Assembly (NCBI GenBank): GCA_029980465.1
Contig: JARYIJ010000002.1
Coordinates: 62,001 to 126,000 of the forward strand
Origin: Pseudolabrys sp.
GTDB taxonomy: Bacteria > Pseudomonadota > Alphaproteobacteria > Rhizobiales > Xanthobacteraceae
Length of the DNA: 64,000 bases
Direction of reading: 5' to 3'
Position numbers and translations under genes: made by a program. Below, one piece after another: positions 9,284 through 18,299 of the stretch (the first letter of the stretch is position 1; every line of letters begins with the position of its first letter). The notes under the pieces were generated by a model, which saw only the letters and a list, made by a program, of their open reading frames with translations, was not told the origin of the DNA and ran no database searches.

Positions 9284-10672
9284 ATGCCCGCGTCAGTGAC
9301 GTTTCGCGCGCGCTCCGTTCCGCGCGCAGCAGCCCTCGTCGTCATCGCCATCGGACTGGCCGGGTGCTCGGACTCCGGCCGCTTCGACGTGGAAAATCCG
9401 TTTGCAAGCTCGCATCCGGTTCCGCGCTCGGACGTCACCGGCTCGGTGTCGTCACGGCCGATGCCGTCGAGCCGTGTCTCGAGCGAACCGTTGCCGGCGC
9501 CGGGCCGGCCGCAGGCCGTCTACGCGACCGGCGTGTCGCAGGGCGCGGGCGGTCTTGGCACCTATCGTCCGCCGTCGACGTATCGCCAGCCGTCCTCTGA
9601 TGTCACCGGCTCGGTGTCGCGTCCGCAGCTGCCCGCCGGTCACTGGACCTGGGAAGGCGGCACGCCGGTCGTGGTCGGCCGCGATGATACCGTCGAATCC
9701 ATCGGCCGCCGTTACGGCGTGCCGGCTGTCGCGATCCTTCAGGCCAACGGCCTGCAGGAAGGTGCGCGTCTGCGTCCGGGCGAGCGTCTCGTCATTCCGC
9801 GCTACAGCGTTGCTGCGCAGCCGCAGCGTTCGGCCCAGCTTCCGCCGCCTGCAGCGCCGCGCATGACCGCGCCGGCTCACGTTGCTGCGCCTGCCACCGT
9901 CGCGGCGCGCGAGCCTGCGTCTCGCGGCGCCGAGCTAGTCCACGTCGTCGAACCCGGCGAAACCCTGATGGCGTTGTCGCGCAAGTATCATGTCTCGCTA
10001 GGCGAGATCGCGCGCGCCAACAACATCAAGCCCTTCACCAAGGTCGAGATCGGTGACCGCATCACCATTCCGGGCCATCGCGCCGAGCCGGTACGGCAGG
10101 CGAATGCGCAGCGTCCGGACAGGCCGGCCGCGCCGCAGCCGAGCAAGCCGGTGACGCACGTCGCATCGGCGGCGCCCGCCGCACCGTCGACCGTGGCCTC
10201 TGTTCCAGCGGCCGAAACCGCGCGCGTTGCAATGCCGGAAACGGCCAAGATCGAAAATCCGCTGAAGGCGGCGGAGCCGGCTGGCTCCATGCCGTCGTTC
10301 CGCTGGCCGGTGCACGGCCGCGTCATCTCATCGTTCGGCACCAAGCCGAACGGCTCGCAGAATGATGGCATCAACGTCGCCGTGCCGGAAGGCACGCCGA
10401 TCAAGGCGGCGGACGACGGCGTCGTCGCCTACGCCGGCAACGAGCTCAAGGGCTACGGCAATCTCGTTCTGATCCGTCACGCCAACGGCTACGTGTCGGC
10501 CTATGCCAACGCTAGCGAGCTGCTGGTCAAGCGTGGCGAGACGGTCAAGCGTGGCCAGGTGATCGCGCGCGCCGGCCAGACCGGCAACGTCGACTCGCCG
10601 CAGCTGCATTTCGAGATCCGCAAGGGCTCGACGCCGGTCGACCCGAGCCGCTTCCTCGCGCAGAACAACTGA
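9284..10672 (+). CDS. NlpD/EnvC-like lipoprotein: two LysM repeats and a degenerate LytM (M23) domain
   Basis: Likely periplasmic regulator of septal amidases. There is a lipoprotein signal with lipobox LAGC (Cys near 28), two LysM repeats (about 130-175 and 217-263) that bind peptidoglycan, and a C-terminal M23 domain (from about 333) starting FRWPVHGRVISSFG. The zinc ligands look lost: NDGINVAVP stands where active enzymes have HxGxD, and PQLHFEIR has Gln for the first His of HxH. This matches NlpD, which activates amidases rather than cutting itself. ATG 9284 is chosen over GTG 9272 because AGGGG (9268-9272) is well spaced for it. Confidence 0.9.
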   Translation: MPASVTFRARSVPRAAALVVIAIGLAGCSDSGRFDVENPFASSHPVPRSDVTGSVSSRPMPSSRVSSEPLPAPGRPQAVYATGVSQGAGGLGTYRPPSTYRQPSSDVTGSVSRPQLPAGHWTWEGGTPVVVGRDDTVESIGRRYGVPAVAILQANGLQEGARLRPGERLVIPRYSVAAQPQRSAQLPPPAAPRMTAPAHVAAPATVAAREPASRGAELVHVVEPGETLMALSRKYHVSLGEIARANNIKPFTKVEIGDRITIPGHRAEPVRQANAQRPDRPAAPQPSKPVTHVASAAPAAPSTVASVPAAETARVAMPETAKIENPLKAAEPAGSMPSFRWPVHGRVISSFGTKPNGSQNDGINVAVPEGTPIKAADDGVVAYAGNELKGYGNLVLIRHANGYVSAYANASELLVKRGETVKRGQVIARAGQTGNVDSPQLHFEIRKGSTPVDPSRFLAQNN

Positions 10673-10697
10673 AGAGCTAAATACACTACAATTGTTT

Positions 10698-10782
10698 GTC
10701 ATGGCCGGGCTTGTCCCGGCCATCTCGCTGAAGGACGCAGTGCCTTCGTGAGCGGGATCGCCGGGTCAAGCCCGGCGATGAC
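10698..10782. repeat. Palindromic repeat family C, copy 1
   Basis: 85-bp element with GTCATGGCCGGGCTTGTCCC at the left and CGGGTCAAGCCCGGCGATGAC at the right, each arm itself a hairpin, and matching GTCAT/ATGAC ends. It lies between two convergent genes and may also help terminate transcription. Its closest relative in the window is inside uvrA (30452-30539). Confidence 0.85.
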
Positions 10783-10794
10783 AGGTGAAAATGT

Positions 10795-11766
10795 TTAATC
10801 CTGCAGCATCGTGCCGGTGCGGCCGGCGAGGTCCTGGATGAACTGCCAGGCCACGCGGCCCGAGCGTGAGCCGCGCGTCGTCGCCCATTCCAACGCCTCG
10901 CGGCGCAGGTCGTCGGACGACATCGGAATCTTGTAGTAGCCGACATAGCCTTCGACCATCGCCAGGAATTCGTCCTGGCTGCAGCGGTGGAAACCGAGCC
11001 ACAGGCCGAAGCGGTCCGACAGCGACACCTTCTCCTCGACGGTCTCGCCGGGATTGATCGCGGTCGAGCGCTCGTTCTCCATCATGTCGCGCGACATCAG
11101 GTGACGGCGGTTCGAGGTCGCGTAGAAGATCACGTTGTCCGGACGGCCCTCGATGCCGCCGTCGAGCACCGCCTTGAGCGACTTGTAGGACGTGTCGTCG
11201 TTGTCGAACGACAAATCGTCGCAGAACACGATGAAGCGGTGCGAGAGCGGCCGCATGATCGTCATCAGCTCGGGCAGGCTCTCGATATCCTCGCGATGGA
11301 TTTCGACCAGCTTGAGCGGCGCCTGCTTGCCTTCCTTCTTGAGCGCGGCATTGACCCCGGCGTGCGAGGCTTTCACCAATGACGACTTGCCCATGCCGCG
11401 CGCGCCCCACAGCAGCGCATTGTTGGCCGGCAGGCCCTTGGCGAAGCGCTCGGTGTTCTCGACCAGCACGTCGCGCATCCGGTCGATGCCCTTGAGCAGC
11501 GACATGCCGACACGGTTGACGTGCGGGACTGGCTGAAGCTGGTGGCCCTGCGGCTGCCATACGAAGGCGTCCGCCGAATCGAAATCGGGCGCGGCGCGGC
11601 CGCGCGGCGCGAGGCGCTCGAGCGCGGTGGCGATACGCTCCAGCACCGCGCCATTGAGGGCGCCGGCAGGAGCGGACGCGGCCGCTGTTTTCGCCATTGG
11701 CTGCGCCCTCGGCTTGGCGGCCGATTTGGATTTCGCTGATTTTGACGAGGTCTTGGATTTGGCCAT
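10795..11766 (-). CDS. DUF815-family AAA ATPase
   Basis: Predicted P-loop ATPase of unknown role, conserved in proteobacteria. The 323-residue product has a Lys/Ala/Ser-rich N-terminus, Walker A GARGMGKSS (121-129) and Walker B-like FIVFCDDLSF with Asp183-Asp184, followed by ATSNRRHL resembling a sensor region. It stands alone, convergent with the LytM lipoprotein gene and divergent from yajC across about 210 bp in which I see no gene. Family call from these motifs; the biological function is not known. Confidence 0.88.
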   Translation of the reverse strand: MAKSKTSSKSAKSKSAAKPRAQPMAKTAAASAPAGALNGAVLERIATALERLAPRGRAAPDFDSADAFVWQPQGHQLQPVPHVNRVGMSLLKGIDRMRDVLVENTERFAKGLPANNALLWGARGMGKSSLVKASHAGVNAALKKEGKQAPLKLVEIHREDIESLPELMTIMRPLSHRFIVFCDDLSFDNDDTSYKSLKAVLDGGIEGRPDNVIFYATSNRRHLMSRDMMENERSTAINPGETVEEKVSLSDRFGLWLGFHRCSQDEFLAMVEGYVGYYKIPMSSDDLRREALEWATTRGSRSGRVAWQFIQDLAGRTGTMLQD

Positions 11767-11977
11767 TGCGTGTTCGTCCAGTGGCGCTGTCCATAGCGGG
11801 GCAACGCCAGGCTCGCAAGCTGGCGGGCCAGAAACCTAAGGAATTCGAGGCTTTTGCGGCGTCACGCGGCGTTGCAATTGGAGCCGCGGCCGCTATAGTC
11901 CGCGCGCAAATCGGGTGCCGCTGCCGGATCGACGGGGAACACCGGCTGCCGAGACGCCCAAACGAGGATTTCCATTC

Positions 11978-12334
11978 ATGTTTACAACTCCTGCATTTGC
12001 GCAAGCTGGCGGGCTGTTCGGCGGGGCAGGCGGCGAAGGCGGCATGCTGATGCAGTTGCTGCCGTTCGCGCTCATCTTCGTCATCATGTACTTCTTGATC
12101 CTGCGGCCGCAGCAGAAGCGCGTGAAGCAGCACCAGGAACTGGTGAAGAACATGCGGCGGGGCGACACCGTCGTCACCAACGGCGGCCTGATCGGCCGCG
12201 TCGTCAAGGTGGTCGACGAGCATGAGATCGAGATTGAGCTTGCCGACGGCGTGCGCGTGCGGCAGATGCGGTCGATGGTGAACGACGTCCGCGCCAAGGG
12301 CGAGCCGGTGAAAGAGGAAGCCGCCGCGAGCTAG
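11978..12334 (+). CDS. yajC: Preprotein translocase subunit YajC
   Basis: Small inner-membrane partner of SecDF that supports Sec-dependent export. The 118-residue product starts MFTTPAFAQAGG, has one transmembrane helix (LLPFALIFVIMYFLIL) followed by RPQQKRVKQHQELVKNMRRGD and the conserved beta-rich domain. An in-frame upstream ATG at 11915 is rejected because GAGGA at about 11963-11968 suits 11978. First gene of yajC-secD-secF. Confidence 0.95.
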   Translation: MFTTPAFAQAGGLFGGAGGEGGMLMQLLPFALIFVIMYFLILRPQQKRVKQHQELVKNMRRGDTVVTNGGLIGRVVKVVDEHEIEIELADGVRVRQMRSMVNDVRAKGEPVKEEAAAS

Positions 12335-12363
12335 GGCGCGGTTTCGGCCGGGATCGGACATTC

Positions 12364-13968
12364 ATGCTTTACTTCACGCGATGGCGGGCGGCGGCAATTC
12401 TGCTGACGGCGTTCCTCGTCTGCCTCTGCGCGGTGCCGAATTTCTTTCCGTCGAGCGTGGTCGAGAGCTGGCCGAAATGGGCGCAGCGCCACCTCGTGCT
12501 CGGCCTCGACCTGCAGGGCGGCTCGCATATTCTGCTCGAGGTCGACACCGCCACGGTGCGCAAGGACATGCTCGAGACGCTGCGCGACGACGTCCGCCGC
12601 GTGCTGCGTGAGGCGCGGATCGGCTATACCGGCCTCGCCGTTCGCGGCAATGCAGTCGCCGTCAAGATCCGCGAAGGCACCAATTCCGGCGAGGCGCTGT
12701 CCAAGCTGAGGACATTGTCGACGCCGGTCGGTGGCGTGTTCGGCACCGCCGGCGCGCAGAGCCTCGACATTACCAGCGCCGGCAACGACCAGTATCTGCT
12801 GGCTATCACGGAGCCGGCGATCCAGCAGCGGGTGCGGCAGGCGGTCGATCAATCGATCCAGATCGTCGAGCGCCGCGTCAACGAGCTTGGCACGGTCGAG
12901 CCGCTGATCCAGCGCGAAGGCGCAGACCGCATCCTGGTGCAGGTGCCGGGCTTGCAAGACCCGACGCGGCTCAAGGAACTGTTGGGCAAAACCGCGAAAC
13001 TTGATTTCCGCCTGGTCGACACCTCGATGCCGGCCGAGCAGGCCGTGCAGAGCCACAGCGTGCCGCCGGATGACGAGGTGCTGATGAGCGCCTCGGCGCC
13101 GAAGCAGCCTTACCTCGTGCAGAAGCGCGTCATGGTGTCGGGCGCTGATTTGACCGACGCGCAGCCGGGCTTCGATCAGCGCACCAGCGAGCCGATCGTC
13201 AGCTTCCGCTTCAATACCTCAGGCGCGCGCAAGTTTGCCGAGACGACGCAGCAGAATGTCGGCAAGCCCTTCGCCATCGTGCTCGACAACGAGGTGATCT
13301 CGGCGCCCGTGATCCGCGAGCCGATCCTCGGCGGCTCCGGGCAGATCTCCGGCAACTTCACGGTGCAAAGCGCCAACGACCTCGCCATCCTGCTGCGCGC
13401 CGGCGCGCTGCCGGCGCCGCTGACGATCATCGAGGAACGCACCGTCGGCCCCGGCCTCGGCGCCGACTCGATCCAGAAGGGCAAGATCTCGTCCTACGTC
13501 GGCGCGGTGATGGTCATCCTGTTCATGCTGGTGACCTACGGCCTGTTTGGCCTGTTCGCCAACATCGCCGTGGCCGTCAACGTGGCGATGATCTTCGGCC
13601 TGCTATCGCTGCTTAATGCGACGCTGACGCTGCCCGGCATCGCCGGCATCGTGCTGACCGTCGGCATCGCGGTCGATTCCAACGTGCTGATCTACGAGCG
13701 CATCCGCGAGGAGGTAAGGCACGGCCGCACCGCGATCAACGCGATCGACGCTGGCTTCAGCCGGGCGCTCGCGACCATTCTCGACTCCAACATCACGACC
13801 TTCATCGCCGCCGCGGTGCTGTTCTACATCGGCACCGGCCCGGTGCGCGGCTTTGCCGTGACGCTCGGCATCGGCATCATCACCACGGTGTTCACCGCCT
13901 TCACCCTGACACGCCTGATCGTGGCGAGCTGGGTGCGCTGGCGGCGGCCGCAGACCGTACCGATTTGA
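12364..13968 (+). CDS. secD: Protein translocase subunit SecD
   Basis: Proton-driven membrane protein that pulls exported proteins across the membrane from the periplasmic side. The 534-residue product has an N-terminal transmembrane helix, LGLDLQGGSHILLEVD at the start of the periplasmic P1 domain, GLGADSIQKG before the transmembrane bundle, and TVGIAVDSNVLIYERIREE in the fourth segment with the conserved Asp. It is 29 bases after yajC and 10 bases before secF. Confidence 0.97.
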   Translation: MLYFTRWRAAAILLTAFLVCLCAVPNFFPSSVVESWPKWAQRHLVLGLDLQGGSHILLEVDTATVRKDMLETLRDDVRRVLREARIGYTGLAVRGNAVAVKIREGTNSGEALSKLRTLSTPVGGVFGTAGAQSLDITSAGNDQYLLAITEPAIQQRVRQAVDQSIQIVERRVNELGTVEPLIQREGADRILVQVPGLQDPTRLKELLGKTAKLDFRLVDTSMPAEQAVQSHSVPPDDEVLMSASAPKQPYLVQKRVMVSGADLTDAQPGFDQRTSEPIVSFRFNTSGARKFAETTQQNVGKPFAIVLDNEVISAPVIREPILGGSGQISGNFTVQSANDLAILLRAGALPAPLTIIEERTVGPGLGADSIQKGKISSYVGAVMVILFMLVTYGLFGLFANIAVAVNVAMIFGLLSLLNATLTLPGIAGIVLTVGIAVDSNVLIYERIREEVRHGRTAINAIDAGFSRALATILDSNITTFIAAAVLFYIGTGPVRGFAVTLGIGIITTVFTAFTLTRLIVASWVRWRRPQTVPI

Positions 13969-13978
13969 GGCCGGGACT

Positions 13979-14914
13979 ATGAAGCTTCTCCGCATCGTCC
14001 CGGACGAGACCAAATTCGACTTCATGCGCTTCCGGCGCATCAGCTTTCCGATCTCGGCGCTGCTGTCGATCCTCGCAATCTCGCTCTACTTCTATCATGG
14101 CCTCAACTTTGGCATCGACTTCAAGGGCGGCCTCCTCATGGAGGTGCAGTCGAAGGCGCCGCAGGCCGATCTCGCCAAGATGCGCACGACGCTCAACGGG
14201 CTCGGCCTCGGCGACATTCAGCTCCAGCAGTTCGGCTCGCCGCGCGAGGTGCTGATCCGCATCGCCGAGCAGCCGGGCGGCGACGCCGCGCAGCAGGCGG
14301 CGGTGGCGAAGGTGAGGGGTGCGCTCGGCGACCAGGTCGAGTACCGCCGCGTTGAGGTGGTGGGCCCGCGCGTCTCCGGTGAATTGCTGTCCTACGGCAT
14401 CATCGGCCTGATGTCGGCGATCCTCTGCATTCTCGTCTACCTCTGGTTCCGGTTCGAATGGCAGTTCGCGCTCGGCGCCATGATCGCCAACGTGCACGAC
14501 CTGGTGCTCACCATCGGCTTCATGTCGGTGACGCAGGTCGACTTCGACCTGACCTCGATCGCGGCGCTCCTGACCATCCTCGGTTACTCGCTCAACGACA
14601 CCGTCGTCATCTACGACCGCATCCGCGAGATGCTGCGCCGCTACAAGAAGATACCGATGCCGGACCTGCTCAACGCCTCGGTCAACCAGACCCTGTCGCG
14701 CTCGGTCATCACCCACGTCACTGTGTCGCTGGCGTTGCTGGCGCTGCTGCTGTTCGGCGGCCAGCCGATCCACTCCTTCACCGCGACCATGATGTTCGGC
14801 GTGGTACTGGTCGGCACCTATACGTCGGTGTTCATCGCCTCGCCGATCCTGATCTATCTCGGCGTCGGCACCGGCCGCGATTCCCTCACGGCATCCGACG
14901 ACGACAAGCCCTGA
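13979..14914 (+). CDS. secF: Protein translocase subunit SecF
   Basis: Partner of SecD. The 311-residue product shows FGIDFKGGLLMEVQ in the periplasmic domain, six transmembrane segments, and LGYSLNDTVVIYDRIREMLRR, the SecF equivalent of the SecD D-x-N/R-E motif. Normal length. The next gene begins four bases after the stop, suggesting one transcript through the DUF498 and synthase-like genes. Confidence 0.97.
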   Translation: MKLLRIVPDETKFDFMRFRRISFPISALLSILAISLYFYHGLNFGIDFKGGLLMEVQSKAPQADLAKMRTTLNGLGLGDIQLQQFGSPREVLIRIAEQPGGDAAQQAAVAKVRGALGDQVEYRRVEVVGPRVSGELLSYGIIGLMSAILCILVYLWFRFEWQFALGAMIANVHDLVLTIGFMSVTQVDFDLTSIAALLTILGYSLNDTVVIYDRIREMLRRYKKIPMPDLLNASVNQTLSRSVITHVTVSLALLALLLFGGQPIHSFTATMMFGVVLVGTYTSVFIASPILIYLGVGTGRDSLTASDDDKP

Positions 14915-14918
14915 GCCG

Positions 14919-15296
14919 ATGGCGGACGCCGATCCGCATCTGCCGCAGGCCGCGCCGATCGACGCCTACGGCAATGGCGGCTTCCGTTTCGCCGGCATGT
15001 CGCACCGCGGCTCGCTGCTGTGCCTGCCGGACGGCATCTGGGCCTGGCCCGTCACGTGCGTGGCCGATCTGACGCCGGCGCTGCTGGCGCCGGTGTTCGC
15101 GCGGGCCGATAAGCTCGACATGGTCCTGATCGGCGGCGGTAAGGACCCGTTCCTGCTTCCCGCGGCGCTGCGGCAGCAATTCCACGACCACCGGATATCG
15201 GTCGATGCGATGACCACCGCCGCGGCGGTGCGAACCTGGAATATCCTGATCGGTGAGGGCCGCCGCGCCGGTGCCGGCCTGATCGCGGTTGACTGA
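14919..15296 (+). CDS. Mth938-like (DUF498) domain protein
   Basis: 125-residue protein of the Mth938/DUF498 family, related to the human mitochondrial complex I assembly factor NDUFAF3. Visible hallmarks are YGNGGFRFAGMSHRGSLL near the N-terminus, the central DMVLIGGGKDPFLLP and the C-terminal MTTAAAVRTWNILIGEGRR. In alphaproteobacteria it regularly follows secF, as here. The next gene resembles NDUFAF6, another complex I assembly factor, so the pair may act together; that is inference. Confidence 0.9.
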   Translation: MADADPHLPQAAPIDAYGNGGFRFAGMSHRGSLLCLPDGIWAWPVTCVADLTPALLAPVFARADKLDMVLIGGGKDPFLLPAALRQQFHDHRISVDAMTTAAAVRTWNILIGEGRRAGAGLIAVD

Positions 15297-15305
15297 CAAT
15301 CCGTC

Positions 15306-15980
15306 ATGGATGCCTTCGCGCATTGCCGGGAGCTGATCGCCGCCAACGACAAGGTGCGGTTCTGGGCGAGCCTCTACGCGCCGGCCGATCGCCGCGGCGG
15401 CCTTCACGCGCTCTACGCCTTCGACATTGAGCTTGCCTCCGTGCATGCGCGGGTACGCGATCCGGTGGCCGGCGAGATCCGGCTGCAATGGTGGCGCGAG
15501 GCGCTGGAGGGCGCGCGGCCCGGCGAGGCGGCGGCCAACCCGGTCGCCGCGGCGCTGCGCGAGACGGTGCAGCGTTACGGCCTGTCCGTGCCGCTCCTGC
15601 TCGCTCTGATCGACGCGCGCGGCGCCGATCTCTATGACGAGCCGCTTGCGGATATCGACGCCTACGGCGCGGCGACGGATGGGGCGATTGTCGCCAGCGC
15701 GGCGCATGTTCTCGGCGGCGCGGGCGAGACGGTCGAGCACATCGCGCGGCATGCCGGGCTGGCGCGCACCTTCGCCGCCGCGGGCGACGTCGCCGGCGCG
15801 CGGGGCCATCTCGACGCGGCCGCCGCGTTGCAGCCGTCGGTCCCGGAGCAAATCCTTCCGGCGCTGCTGCCCATCGCGGTCATTCGGCCGGAGCTCGGCC
15901 GCGCGACGCATTTGCCGCCGTGGCGGCAGCAATGGCTGATCTGGCGCGCGGCGAGAAATCCAGGGCGTATCTTCAAATAG
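15306..15980 (+). CDS. Squalene/phytoene synthase-like protein (possible NDUFAF6 type)
   Basis: 224-residue member of the squalene/phytoene synthase superfamily: LYAFDIELASVHARVRDPVAGEIRLQWWREAL matches the first conserved block and DLYDEPLADIDAYGAATDGAI the second. The aspartate-rich prenyl-diphosphate motifs are degenerate and the protein is shorter than typical synthases (about 270-290). It lies 10 bases after the DUF498 gene and no carotenoid or hopanoid genes are nearby, so a non-enzymatic complex I assembly role like NDUFAF6 is more plausible than terpenoid synthesis. Confidence 0.8.
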   Translation: MDAFAHCRELIAANDKVRFWASLYAPADRRGGLHALYAFDIELASVHARVRDPVAGEIRLQWWREALEGARPGEAAANPVAAALRETVQRYGLSVPLLLALIDARGADLYDEPLADIDAYGAATDGAIVASAAHVLGGAGETVEHIARHAGLARTFAAAGDVAGARGHLDAAAALQPSVPEQILPALLPIAVIRPELGRATHLPPWRQQWLIWRAARNPGRIFK

Positions 15981-15987
15981 AAGAGGG

Positions 15988-17409
15988 CTATTCCGCGGCG
16001 AGCACGCGCTCGCCGTTCTGCCAGCGCTCGAGATCGGCGAGTGCGCGGTGGCACAGCGCGCGCTTCCTGGCGATGGCTTTCTCCGGCCCGCGCAGGCGCT
16101 TGCCGCTCTCGTCATGCGCCGGCACGCGCGTCAGCGGCGGAAACAGCCCGAAATTGACGTTCATCGGCTGGAACGAACGCGTCCCGTTGTCGATAGTCTC
16201 GATGTGGCCGCCGGTGATGTGCGCCAGCACGGCGCCATGCGCGGTGGTGGGCGGCGGCGGCTCGATCGTCTCGCCCAGCCGCTCGGCGGCGGCGAACCGT
16301 CCGGCCATCAGTCCGACCGCGGCGGACTCGACATAGCCTTCGCAGCCGGTGATCTGCCCGGCAAAGCGCAGCCGCGGCTCGGCCTTCAGCCGTAGCGCGC
16401 CGTCGAGCAGCGCCGGTGAATTGATGAAGGTGTTGCGATGCAGGCCGCCGAGCCGCGCGAACTCGGCGTTCTCCAGCCCTGGAATGGTGCGAAAGATGCG
16501 AACCTGCTCGCCGTGCTTCAGCTTGGTCTGGAAGCCGACCATGTTGAACAAGGTGCCGAGCTTGTTGTCCTGGCGAAGCTGCACGATGGCGTAGGCCTTG
16601 GTCTGCGGATCGTGCGGATTGGTGAGGCCGAACGGCTTCATCGGGCCGTGCCGCAGCGTCTCGAGGCCGCGCTCGGCCATCACCTCGATGGGCAGGCAGC
16701 CGTCGAAATAGGGCGTCGAGGCTTCCCAGTCGTGGAACGACACCTTGTCGCCGGCGACGAGCGCGGCGACGAAGGCTTCGTATTGCTCGCGGGTCATCGG
16801 GCAGTTGATGTAGTCGGCGCCGGAGCCGCCGGGCCCGGCCTTGTCGTAGCGCGACTGAAACCAGGCCTTGCTCATGTCGATCGAGTCACGGTGCACGATC
16901 GGCGCGATGGCGTCGAAGAAGGCGAGCGCGTCTTCGCCGGTGCGCGCTCGAATATGCGCGGCGAGATCGGGCGATGTCAGCGGGCCGGTCGCGATGATGA
17001 CGCTCGACCAGTCCTGCGGCGGTACGGTGATCTCCCCACGCGCGATCGTGACCAGCGGATGCGCGGCAAGCGCGGCGCTTACGGCCGCGGAAAAGCCGTC
17101 ACGGTCGACGGCGAGCGCGCCGCCGGCCGGAATCTGGTGCGCGTCGGCCGCGCGCATGATCAGCGACCCGAGCCGCCGCATCTCCTCGTGCAGCAGGCCG
17201 ACGGCGTTCTGTTCCTTGTCGTCGGAGCGGAATGAATTGGAGCAGACGAGTTCCGCAAGGCTGTTCGTCTTGTGTGCCGCGGTCTGCCGCTGCGGGCGCA
17301 TTTCGTGAATAATGACGGGAACTCCGCCCGAAGCGATTTGCCACGCCGCCTCGGAGCCGGCGAGTCCGCCGCCGATGATGTGGACAGGTGACAGTCTTTC
17401 CTGCGTCAT
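15988..17409 (-). CDS. trmFO: Folate-dependent tRNA m5U54 methyltransferase TrmFO
   Basis: Flavoprotein that methylates U54 of tRNA using methylenetetrahydrofolate. The 473-residue product has the FAD-binding [14 protein letters not shown] near residue 9, [28 protein letters not shown], and the C-terminal [21 protein letters not shown] block. The start is the ATG at 17409; an upstream in-frame start would add a non-conserved leader. It is convergent with the synthase-like gene only seven bases away and divergent from the exported protein gene. Confidence 0.96.
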   Translation of the reverse strand: MTQERLSPVHIIGGGLAGSEAAWQIASGGVPVIIHEMRPQRQTAAHKTNSLAELVCSNSFRSDDKEQNAVGLLHEEMRRLGSLIMRAADAHQIPAGGALAVDRDGFSAAVSAALAAHPLVTIARGEITVPPQDWSSVIIATGPLTSPDLAAHIRARTGEDALAFFDAIAPIVHRDSIDMSKAWFQSRYDKAGPGGSGADYINCPMTREQYEAFVAALVAGDKVSFHDWEASTPYFDGCLPIEVMAERGLETLRHGPMKPFGLTNPHDPQTKAYAIVQLRQDNKLGTLFNMVGFQTKLKHGEQVRIFRTIPGLENAEFARLGGLHRNTFINSPALLDGALRLKAEPRLRFAGQITGCEGYVESAAVGLMAGRFAAAERLGETIEPPPPTTAHGAVLAHITGGHIETIDNGTRSFQPMNVNFGLFPPLTRVPAHDESGKRLRGPEKAIARKRALCHRALADLERWQNGERVLAAE

Positions 17410-17458
17410 TGCGCTATACCTACGCGGGCAGTGCGACGGCGGCAACGGTGAGTGACGG

Positions 17459-18091
17459 ATGAAAAAAATCTGTATAATCGGCATCGCCTGTCTGGCGACG
17501 GTCATGTTCGTGCCACATCAGGCGATGGCCGCGACGAGCCATGCCGATGTGATCGCAGCCGCTTTTGCGCCCTATACCGTCGCCGCGCCGAATCCCGACC
17601 GCGTCATGGTTTGCCACGGCTTCGGCTGTCGTTTGCGCACCGATGTCGAGCTCACTGGCGCGGATCGCGCTCAACTCGCGCACATCATGGCGCAAGGCAA
17701 GGCGTCACCGGCTGCGGAGCGGCGCGCCGTCGCGGTGGCGGGGGCCTGGTTCGACCGGCGCGTGGCCGAAGCGGCGGGTACGCACGGCCACGTCGCCCGC
17801 GCCGGTGCGAGCTATATGTTCGACAACGACGGGCAGTTCGACTGCATTGATTCCAGCCGCAACATGACGACCCTGCTGCTGCTGCTCGACGACCTGCACC
17901 TGCTCCGTTACCACCACCCGGATATCCCGGTGGCGCGGGGCTACATCATCGATTTTCGCTTGCCGCATGCCACGGCCGTGCTGACGGACAACACAACGGG
18001 GCAAAGCTGGGCGGTCGACTCCTGGACGCGGGCCTATGGCCAGTCGCCGGAGATCATGTCGCTGTCGCGTTGGGAGGCGGGGCCGTATTAA
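17459..18091 (+). CDS. Exported transglutaminase-like protein (putative cysteine hydrolase)
   Basis: 210 residues with a signal peptide (cleavage likely after QAMA, residue 24). The segment [18 protein letters not shown] (C129) resembles the nucleophile region of transglutaminase-like cysteine peptidases, and H170 (LPHATAVL) and D187 (WAVDSW) fit a downstream His and Asp of a Cys-His-Asp triad. A second pair, C52 and C57 (CHGFGC), could form a disulfide. I do not recognise a named family. It is a single gene closed by the terminator at 18095. Confidence 0.75.
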   Translation: MKKICIIGIACLATVMFVPHQAMAATSHADVIAAAFAPYTVAAPNPDRVMVCHGFGCRLRTDVELTGADRAQLAHIMAQGKASPAAERRAVAVAGAWFDRRVAEAAGTHGHVARAGASYMFDNDGQFDCIDSSRNMTTLLLLLDDLHLLRYHHPDIPVARGYIIDFRLPHATAVLTDNTTGQSWAVDSWTRAYGQSPEIMSLSRWEAGPY

Positions 18092-18094
18092 AAC

Positions 18095-18121
18095 GAAAAC
18101 GCCCGCCAAGGGCGGGCGTTT
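18095..18121. terminator. Rho-independent terminator, probably bidirectional
   Basis: AAAACGCCCGCC (18095-18106) pairs with GGCGGGCGTTTT (18110-18121) around a three-base loop. It lies four bases after the stop of the exported protein gene and before the convergent DUF1127 gene; A/T runs on both sides would serve both strands. Confidence 0.9.
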
Positions 18122-18143
18122 TACGCATAGCTCAAGTCGGACG

Positions 18144-18299
18144 TTACGCGCCCTTCGAGGCCGTCCAGGCGACGCGCTGGATATCCGAGCGGCTGATGCC
18201 GATATCGGCCAGTTCACGGTCGCCCAAGCGGTTCAGCTCGTTGACGCTCCGGTTGTAGCGCTTCCAGGCCTGGAACAGGCGAACCAAGTTGGCAAACAT
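18144..18299 (-). CDS. DUF1127 small protein
   Basis: 51-residue basic protein beginning MFANLVRLFQAWKRYNRSV and containing LGDRELADIGISRSDI, the hallmark of DUF1127 (YjiS-like) proteins. In alphaproteobacteria members of this family influence RNA turnover and phosphate or carbon physiology. It is convergent with the preceding gene and shares its terminator. The 5' leader holds a hairpin (8-bp stem, 18321-18328 with 18332-18339). Confidence 0.9.
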   Translation of the reverse strand: MFANLVRLFQAWKRYNRSVNELNRLGDRELADIGISRSDIQRVAWTASKGA

